Positions 29,760 through 35,023 of a DNA stretch of 35,023 bases are shown here, in pieces. Below the pieces are notes generated by a model that was given only the letters and a program-made list of their open reading frames with translations, ran no database searches and had not been told where the DNA came from. Source of the DNA: VGJW01 sp035286125 (lineage in GTDB: Bacteria > Cyanobacteriota > Sericytochromatia > S15B-MN24 > VGJW01); contig JAYKIS010000039.1 in assembly GCA_035286125.1 (NCBI GenBank), positions 1-35,023 of the forward strand, given 5' to 3'. The position numbers and the translations under genes were made by a program. Each line of letters starts with the position of its first letter. Position 1 is the stretch's first letter.

Positions 29760-31141
29760 CCATCGTCCCGTTTTCCCCACAGCCGCGACAGGAAGCTGTT
29801 GCCCTGAATGACCGGGGCGTGCGCCTGCATGAGGACGGCGACCTCGACGGTGCTGTTGCCGCCTACAGGGAGGCGATTGCCCTCGACGCGGGCTACGCCA
29901 ACGCCCACTACAACCTGGGCCTTGCCCTCCACGACCAGGGGCGCACCGACCTCGCCATTGCCTCGTACCGCGAAGCCTTGCGCCTGGATGACGGCGACCC
30001 CGAAGCCTGGCTGAACCTGGGCTGCGCCCTGATGGCCGTTCGGGTGCTCGACGAAGCCGAGACCTGCTTCAAGGAAGCCATCGAGCGCGATCCGGACTAC
30101 GCCTGCGCCCACTGCAAGCTGGGTACGCTGCTCTACGACCGCGGCGACCTCGACCAGGCCAACTGGGAGCTCAAGAAGGCGCTCAAGCTCGATCCCGAAT
30201 GTGCGGAAGGCCGACATGCGCTGGGCCTCGTGCAGTTCGAGCGTGGACGCCAGGACGCCGCCCTGACCCAGTTGCGGCAGGCCTCGATGCTTGAACCAGG
30301 GCAGGCCGGCACGGCAAGGGACCTGGGCCGGGTGCTGCACCACACGGGCCAACTGGACGCTGCTGCGACGCAGTATCGCAAGGCGCTGCTCTACGAACCC
30401 GGCCAATCGGAAGCCCGCATCGGTCTGGCGAGCATCCTCGCCGAGCGTGGGGAGCTGGACCAGGCCCTGAAGGCCTTCGAGGCCCTCGCCGCCAAAACTC
30501 CAGACCATCCTGAAGTCCTGCTGGGCCTCGGCAGGGTCCTCGAAGCCCGGGGCGATGTCGAGGCAGCCGTCCGCCAGTATCGTGCCGCGCTCGAGGTGGC
30601 TCCCACCTATGCCGATGCGTGGGTCTCGCTGGGTTGGTCGCTCAGGACCGACAAGCCGGCCGAAGCCCTGAAGGCCTTTCGGCAGGCCATCACGCACGCC
30701 CCCTCGGACTTCGGTGCACGAACCGGCCTCGGCTGGACCTTGCTGCGCCTCGGGCGGGTCGACGAGGCCGTGCACGCCTTCCGGCCCGTGGTCGCCGAGC
30801 ACCCGGCCGAGATGTTCGCGGTCTTCGGGCTGGGCGAGGCTCTTGCCCGCCAGGGCAACATGGACGAGGCCCTGCCGACGCTGGACCAGGTCCTGGCCCT
30901 GGATCCGAACCACGTCCCCTCGCTCGTCTGGCGAGGACGGCTCGACGCAGACCGCGGACACTGGGCCGAGGCCGAGGCCTGGTTCCGCAAGGCACTGGCC
31001 GTCGATGCGCAGAACATCCAGGCCCAGTTCAGGCTCGCACTCGCCATCATGATGCGCGGCCGGTTCCGCGAGTCGTTCATCGCCTTCATGGAAGGGGTCC
31101 GCATGGCCCGAAGCGGGCCGGAGCCCACTGCACAGGTCTGA
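29756..31141 (+). CDS. Tetratricopeptide-repeat protein
   Basis: 461 residues made of about 12-13 successive 34-residue TPR units, e.g. AVALNDRGVRLHEDGDLDGAVAAYREAIALDAGYANAHYNLGLALHDQGRTD with the W/L-G-Y/F-A-P spacing pattern. No signal peptide, membrane segment or catalytic domain is visible. It is a protein-interaction scaffold. A GTG start overlaps the mqnA stop by four bases (GTGA), so it is coexpressed with mqnA, though no partner can be named. Three Cys residues occur in repeat 4 (CFKEA, YACAHCKL). Confidence 0.85.
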   Translation: MTIVPFSPQPRQEAVALNDRGVRLHEDGDLDGAVAAYREAIALDAGYANAHYNLGLALHDQGRTDLAIASYREALRLDDGDPEAWLNLGCALMAVRVLDEAETCFKEAIERDPDYACAHCKLGTLLYDRGDLDQANWELKKALKLDPECAEGRHALGLVQFERGRQDAALTQLRQASMLEPGQAGTARDLGRVLHHTGQLDAAATQYRKALLYEPGQSEARIGLASILAERGELDQALKAFEALAAKTPDHPEVLLGLGRVLEARGDVEAAVRQYRAALEVAPTYADAWVSLGWSLRTDKPAEALKAFRQAITHAPSDFGARTGLGWTLLRLGRVDEAVHAFRPVVAEHPAEMFAVFGLGEALARQGNMDEALPTLDQVLALDPNHVPSLVWRGRLDADRGHWAEAEAWFRKALAVDAQNIQAQFRLALAIMMRGRFRESFIAFMEGVRMARSGPEPTAQV

Positions 31142-31171
31142 CGCCACCGGAAGCCCGGCCTCGTCGCTTCC

Positions 31172-31948
31172 TTAACGCCCGCTCAGCGCCGAAATCGCAT
31201 CCTCGACGGCCATCCGGAGGGGACCGGTGCTGTGCCGGTTGAGGCGCTCGAGGAGCGGCAAGGCCGCGACGGCATCCGGCCCAATCGCCTCGAGGACCCG
31301 AACCACGGGCAACCGCAACTCCTCGCGATCGTCCTCGACGGTCGCGAGGAGTTGTGGCATCAGGGGACTCGCCTGGCGTCCGGCGGACGGGAGCAACCGC
31401 AGCAAGGCGGCACGTAGCCGCAGGCCTGCCGTCGCATAGATGCGCCCTACCACGGGCACGAGGCGCTTCCAGTCGGGCACGAAGCCCAGATCCTCATGCA
31501 GTTCGAGCGCTTCGGCCACGGCCAGGCAGACGCGCTCGTCTCCATCGCCCAGCCGCTCGGCCAAGGTCGCAAGTGCCTGCGGCCCCACGTCGGGTATCAG
31601 GCCCAACGTGACGGCAGCTTGCTCGCGTACCAGCGGGTCAGGGTGGTCGAGCGCCTGGCGAAGATAGGGGACAGCCACGCCCCCCAGGCTACGCAGGACA
31701 GCCGAGGCCGGACACCTACCATGTTCCCGGACAGCCAGGCCCCCGATGAGCGAGGGCACGGCGAGGCTGCCGAGCACGGCCAGCACGCCCCTTGCGGAGT
31801 ATGTCGGATCCCCGTGCTCGGGTTCGGTGGCTGCAGCGCGCACCAAGCCGGGGACGGCCTTGGCACCGGCCTGGAGCAGGGCCCGATAGGCGATCTCGCG
31901 ATGCTCCCGCACGGCCAAGGCCCGAATCAATGCATCGATGGGGTCCAC
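31172..31948 (-). CDS. HEAT-repeat-like protein
   Basis: 258 residues of helical repeats of HEAT/PBS-lyase type: VPYLRQALDHPDPLVREQAAVTLGLIP and ALATLAERLGDGDERVCLAVAEALEL show the P/D...R..A...L pattern. The first half is similar (IAYRALLQAGAKAVPGLVRAA, ARGVLAVLGSLAVPSLIGGL). It is probably a binding scaffold; no active site is seen. The start is GTG at 31948, preceded by a GAGCGAG. It converges on the TPR gene with only 30 bp between stops and no obvious terminator. Confidence 0.72.
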   Translation of the reverse strand: MDPIDALIRALAVREHREIAYRALLQAGAKAVPGLVRAAATEPEHGDPTYSARGVLAVLGSLAVPSLIGGLAVREHGRCPASAVLRSLGGVAVPYLRQALDHPDPLVREQAAVTLGLIPDVGPQALATLAERLGDGDERVCLAVAEALELHEDLGFVPDWKRLVPVVGRIYATAGLRLRAALLRLLPSAGRQASPLMPQLLATVEDDREELRLPVVRVLEAIGPDAVAALPLLERLNRHSTGPLRMAVEDAISALSGR

Positions 31949-31976
31949 GCTCGCTCATGTACCCCCGAGGCGTCGA

Positions 31977-32873
31977 CTATCGGCCGGGGGAGAGCGTGAT
32001 CGGATTGGCCTTGCCGAAAGGTGTCGTCGGATAGCTGCCGGCGTGCCACACGGGCACGAAGCCCGGAGCCTTGAGGAGGGTCTCGTTCAGCACCACCTCG
32101 CGCTTGAATGAACCGGATGTCCCCATCATCGTCGGTACGCGGACGCCCGATGCCGCCAAGGCATTGGCCACCACCTCGGTGCAGTACATCCGCTTGCCGT
32201 CAAAGGTCGAGAAGGCATAGTCATAGGCCTTGCCCACATGCGAAAGGGCATTCCCGCGCATCGCCTCGAGTTGTGCGGGCGTGAGGTCGGGCTTGCGCAG
32301 CACGACGATGTTGTCCCGTGCCGAACGGGCGAAATAGCTGTCGATCGTCTCCTCGATGACACCGATGCCCCCGCTCATCGAACGGGGCATCACACGGACG
32401 GCATCTGCCCATCGGCCACGGGTCTCCTTGCCGACGGGCAGACGGGCGATGGCATCTGCCGCACCCTCGACGGCACGATCCACCCAGGTGGGCTTGCGAT
32501 CCCAGTGCTCCTGGGCCAGCGCGTGCACGATCCGCCCCTCGCCCAGATGGACGATGGCATGGACGAAGGTGTCGTCGTTGCCGCAGAGGATGATGTCCCC
32601 GGGTTTGAGCACAGCCTTGAAGGCCTTGAACTCATCCGACGCGACCGTAATGCGGGGATGGACGACTGCCTCGGGATGATCGATGGCGAAGTCCCGCTTC
32701 GTGGGCAAGGTCATCACCTTGTTGAAGCGGTCGACCCCCAGGAGCGATTCGGCCTTGTCGACGAAGGTCCGGGGCAGCCTGCGCTGCAACGGCTCCGGAC
32801 GGACGGGGCGCTCGGCCACCGGTCCGGCAACCGGATGGCTGGGCACGGGGGGCAGGGCAGGCACGGGGAGCAT
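31977..32873 (-). CDS. YiiX-like permuted papain-fold (C92) cysteine hydrolase
   Basis: 298 residues. It has the permuted NlpC/P60 layout in which the His precedes the Cys: LKPGDIILCGND then VHAIVH (His 105), and later GKAYDYAFSTFDGKRMYCTEVV (Cys 231), the equivalent of the fYCSElV motif. The first 35 residues are Pro-rich with no convincing signal peptide, so location is uncertain. Such enzymes hydrolyse peptide or acyl bonds, often in the cell envelope or on lipids. The ATG at 32873 has a GAGG 10 bases upstream. A 7-3-7 palindrome lies in its promoter region, so it is probably regulated. Confidence 0.72.
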   Translation of the reverse strand: MLPVPALPPVPSHPVAGPVAERPVRPEPLQRRLPRTFVDKAESLLGVDRFNKVMTLPTKRDFAIDHPEAVVHPRITVASDEFKAFKAVLKPGDIILCGNDDTFVHAIVHLGEGRIVHALAQEHWDRKPTWVDRAVEGAADAIARLPVGKETRGRWADAVRVMPRSMSGGIGVIEETIDSYFARSARDNIVVLRKPDLTPAQLEAMRGNALSHVGKAYDYAFSTFDGKRMYCTEVVANALAASGVRVPTMMGTSGSFKREVVLNETLLKAPGFVPVWHAGSYPTTPFGKANPITLSPGR

Positions 32874-32929
32874 GGTCGAAGGTCCTCAAGAGGGTCATCG
32901 CCAGCAGCCCGCACGGCAGCACCAAGCCG

Positions 32930-32935
32930 ATGCTA
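32930..32935 (-). promoter_or_regulatory. -10 TAGCAT ahead of the YiiX-like gene
   Basis: On the minus strand TAGCAT abuts the palindrome at 32935-32951 and would start a transcript near 32923 with a leader of about 50 nt. The same hexamer is used at 34123. Confidence 0.35.
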
Positions 32936-32951
32936 AGGTTACGCTAACCTT
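32935..32951. promoter_or_regulatory. Operator-like palindrome AAGGTTA-CGC-TAACCTT
   Basis: A perfect 7-bp inverted repeat with a 3-bp centre between the ychF stop and the YiiX-like gene. It occupies almost exactly the 17 bp where the -35/-10 spacer would be, as MerR-type or TetR-type operators often do. Confidence 0.55.
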
Positions 32952-32966
32952 GGCGGCCGCCCTGAG

Positions 32967-34064
32967 CTAGACGTTGAACCGGAAGTGCATGACGTCCCCG
33001 TCCCGAACTTCGTAGGCCTTGCCCTCGAGCCGCATCACGCCGGCATCCTTGGCTGCCGATTCGGACCCCGACCGGACCAGGTCGTCATAGCCGATGACCT
33101 CGGCCCGGATGAAGCCGCGCTCGAAGTCGGAATGGATGACGCCGGCCGCACCGGGTGCGAGCGTGCCCCGCCGGATGGTCCATGCCCGGACCTCCTTCTC
33201 GCCTGCCGTGAAGTAGGTGATGAGATCGAGTGTCCGATAGGTCGCCTGGATCAACTTGTCGAGTCCGGAACCCGTGACACCGAGCGAAGCCAGATACTCG
33301 GCGGCCTCGGCAGGGTCCAATTGCGACAGTTCGGCCTCGATGGCCGCCGAAACGGGCACCAGGTCGGCCCCTTCCTCGCGGGCCACTTCCGCGACGCGTT
33401 GTACGAGGGGATGGTCCATCGCCTTGGCGAGGTGCTCCTCGGCCACGTTGCACGCGTAGATGACGGGCTTCATCGTCAGCAGGGACAGCTGGCGCAACGT
33501 CTGGCGGGACTCGTCGCCCAGCGAGACCGTCCTGGCCCAGCGCCCGGCATCAAGCGCCTCGCGCACGGGCTCGAGTGCCTCGACCATCGCGATGCTTTCC
33601 TTCTGGCCGGACTTGGCTTGCTTGCGATGGCGCTCCAGAACCTTCTCGACCGTACCGAGGTCGGCCAGTGCCAGCTCGAGGCCGATGGTCTGCAGGTCGC
33701 GGACCGGATCGACGCTGCCATCGACATGCGTGACGTTGTCATCCTCGAAGCAACGCACGACGTGGACGATGGCATCGACCTCGCGGATGTGCGCGAGGAA
33801 TTGGTTGCCCAGCCCTTCACCCTTGGACGCCCCGCGGACGAGACCGGCGATGTCCACGAACTCGAAGGCCGTCGGGATGATGGTCTGGGTCCGGGATATC
33901 CCGGCGAGGGCACCGAGTCGATCATCCGGCACCGTCACGATGCCGACATTGGGCTCGATGGTACAGAAAGGATAGTTGGCGGCCTGCGCTCCCGCCCGCG
34001 TCAGGGCGTTGAAGAGTGAAGACTTGCCGACATTGGGCAACCCGACGATGCCGGCGCGAAGCAC
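32967..34064 (-). CDS. ychF: YchF/OLA1-family P-loop ATPase
   Basis: 365 residues, matching the family's length. G1 is GLPNVGKSS (residues 8-16, Lys 14), followed by NYPFCTIEPNVGIV, VDIAGLVRGASKGEGLGNQFL (G3 region) and the noncanonical G4 site NVAEE in place of NKxD, which makes YchF proteins prefer ATP. The C-terminal TGS domain is present (HSDFERGFIRAEVIGYDDL). It binds ribosomes and modulates stress translation. The GTG at 34064 is chosen: AGGAGG lies seven bases upstream and VLRAGIVG is the usual N-terminus. Promoter TGGTACCCT is 29 bases further up. Confidence 0.94.
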   Translation of the reverse strand: MLRAGIVGLPNVGKSSLFNALTRAGAQAANYPFCTIEPNVGIVTVPDDRLGALAGISRTQTIIPTAFEFVDIAGLVRGASKGEGLGNQFLAHIREVDAIVHVVRCFEDDNVTHVDGSVDPVRDLQTIGLELALADLGTVEKVLERHRKQAKSGQKESIAMVEALEPVREALDAGRWARTVSLGDESRQTLRQLSLLTMKPVIYACNVAEEHLAKAMDHPLVQRVAEVAREEGADLVPVSAAIEAELSQLDPAEAAEYLASLGVTGSGLDKLIQATYRTLDLITYFTAGEKEVRAWTIRRGTLAPGAAGVIHSDFERGFIRAEVIGYDDLVRSGSESAAKDAGVMRLEGKAYEVRDGDVMHFRFNV

Positions 34065-34093
34065 GTGCGACCCTCCTGTGTGACGGACCCCCA

Positions 34094-34102
34094 AGGGTAC
34101 CA
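34094..34102 (-). promoter_or_regulatory. Extended -10 TGGTACCCT for ychF
   Basis: On the minus strand TGG plus TACCCT, with a leader of about 25 nt holding AGGAGG before the GTG at 34064. It shows that not all promoters here give leaderless mRNAs. Confidence 0.5.
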
Positions 34103-34119
34103 TCCGCCGGGAGCGTGTC

Positions 34120-34128
34120 TGCTAGCAT
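34120..34128 (+). promoter_or_regulatory. Extended -10 TGCTAGCAT for the membrane protein gene
   Basis: TGC plus TAGCAT (34123-34128) ends five bases before the GTG at 34134, predicting a leaderless start. It diverges from the ychF promoter 20 bp away. Confidence 0.5.
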
Positions 34129-34133
34129 GGGGC

Positions 34134-35023
34134 GTGCTGCCAGATTCACCCGACCGCCGGCCTGCCTTGGCATGGACCGTGGCCGCGCTGCTGGCCTACG
34201 CGTTCCTGACCATCGGTCACCAGACCCAGTGGAACGCCCACACCCTGATGGCGGACGCCATCCTCCACGGCCGTTGGGATCTGGCGCCGCCCTACGGCAC
34301 GTCCGAACTCATCACGACACCCGATGGCCGCAAGCTGGTTGCCTATGGCATCGGCCCCAGCCTGCTCATGCTGCCTTGGGTCGCACTGCTGGGTCCCGGA
34401 GCACCGCAGTCGACCTTCTGCGCGCTGATGGGCGCGCTCGGCGTCGGCGCCTGGTTCATGTTCCTGGGTGCCTCCGGCATCCATGGCTGGCGGCGCCACG
34501 GCCTGACGGCGATGCTGGCCTTCGGGTCCCCCCATTTCTTCAATGCCGCCTATCGAGGGGACAATTGGCTGCTCACGCATGCCTGCGCCGTCAGCGCCGT
34601 GCTTGCGGCCTTCTGGATGGCACGGACGGGCCGCGCCGGCCTGGCCGGTCTGGCGCTGGGTCTGGCAGCGCTCTGCAGGCCGACCACGCTGGCGGCACTT
34701 CCCCTCGTCTTCCTGCTCGTGGCGGAAGGAAGCCGCCCGGTCCCGGCCTGGATGCAAGGCGCCTTGCCCGGGCCCGTGGCAGACACCGGCCCGATCGGGG
34801 CGTGGTGGTCAAGCGTGGCCGATCGCCGCAAGTGGCCGTCCTACGCGTGGTTCGCCTCCGGCCTCGGCCTTATGCTGGCCGTGCAGGCCTGGGCCAATTG
34901 GGACAGGTTCGGTCATGTTCTGGATAACGGCTACAGGGCCATCATCCTCAAGGACCCCATCAGCGGCTTCGGCAAGATTCCGACCCATAGCTGGGAGCAC
35001 TTCACGGACCACCTGCCGCTCTA
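34134..35023 (+). CDS. Polytopic membrane protein, GT-C glycosyltransferase-like (3' end outside window)
   Basis: The frame is open for 296 codons from the GTG at 34134 to the window edge with no stop. The protein has a first hydrophobic helix (ALAWTVAALLAYAFLTI), then a soluble loop (TQWNAHTLMADAILHGRWDLAPPYG) and further spans (LLMLPWVALLG, AALGVGAWFMFLG and others). The layout of a first span, an acidic lumenal loop with D, and multiple later spans is like the GT-C fold enzymes (PMT/ArnT/DUF2029-like) that use polyprenyl-linked sugars, and the AYRGDNWLLTHA segment fits such a transmembrane loop. The family is only suggested. The start is chosen because it lies five bases after an extended -10. 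Confidence 0.6.
   Translation, partial: MLPDSPDRRPALAWTVAALLAYAFLTIGHQTQWNAHTLMADAILHGRWDLAPPYGTSELITTPDGRKLVAYGIGPSLLMLPWVALLGPGAPQSTFCALMGALGVGAWFMFLGASGIHGWRRHGLTAMLAFGSPHFFNAAYRGDNWLLTHACAVSAVLAAFWMARTGRAGLAGLALGLAALCRPTTLAALPLVFLLVAEGSRPVPAWMQGALPGPVADTGPIGAWWSSVADRRKWPSYAWFASGLGLMLAVQAWANWDRFGHVLDNGYRAIILKDPISGFGKIPTHSWEHFTDHLPL

Overview
The window is a dense, GC-rich (roughly two-thirds G+C by eye) bacterial chromosome segment with about 30 protein genes, one initiator tRNA and very short intergenic spaces. The cell looks like a diderm: there is an LptD/OstA-like outer-membrane gene and many predicted lipoproteins. It probably has a flagellar-type export apparatus (FliH/FliI, FapA family). 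It makes menaquinone by the futalosine route (MqnA), and NAD (NadC). Nothing resembles a plasmid, phage, transposon or CRISPR array. The phylum cannot be fixed from sequence alone. A deep-branching lineage such as a non-photosynthetic relative of Cyanobacteriota is one guess, held with low confidence.

Layout. 1-1473 (minus): an actin-like filament ATPase followed in frame by a coiled-coil protein that runs off the window. 1577-5366 (plus): an NHL-type propeller lipoprotein and two tandem exported family-1 glycosidases. 5396-11422 (plus): an unrecognised DNA-binding-like protein, a FapA-family protein, a large lipoprotein joining a polysaccharide deacetylase to a LysM-like segment and a DUF4015 TIM barrel, and a DUF2225 protein fused to a cyclic-nucleotide-binding domain. 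11560-12912 (minus): a clostripain-like lipoprotein protease behind an operator-like leader. 13126-19476 (minus): a tightly overlapped operon of MoxR ATPase, DUF58 protein, LptD-like protein, long FliH and FliI. 19630-22123 (plus): an M14 carboxypeptidase lipoprotein, a hairpin-rich spacer and an MscS channel. 22188-24039 (minus): an 81-residue helical protein and glutamyl-tRNA synthetase. 24148-25523 (plus): a secreted protein, a winged-helix regulator with a degenerate receiver, and tRNA-fMet. 25661-28875: a 54-residue membrane peptide, NadC, HemW and a GNAT acetyltransferase on the minus strand, with one uncertain plus-strand gene. 28962-31141 (plus): MqnA and a TPR protein. 31172-34064 (minus): a HEAT-repeat protein, a YiiX-like papain-fold protein and YchF. 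34134-end (plus): a membrane protein resembling GT-C glycosyltransferases, cut by the window edge.

The most striking pattern is in the promoters. At least six genes have a -10 element of the type TAnnnT, often extended by TGn, whose last base lies only 5-7 nt before the start codon. That predicts leaderless mRNAs. The tRNA-fMet promoter has the same spacing, so that transcript may begin at about the mature 5' end. This tRNA also has a U1:A72 pair in place of the usual bacterial C1/A72 mismatch. Other genes (actin-like, M14, YchF, clostripain, the 54-aa peptide) have leaders with Shine-Dalgarno sites, so the two initiation modes appear to coexist.
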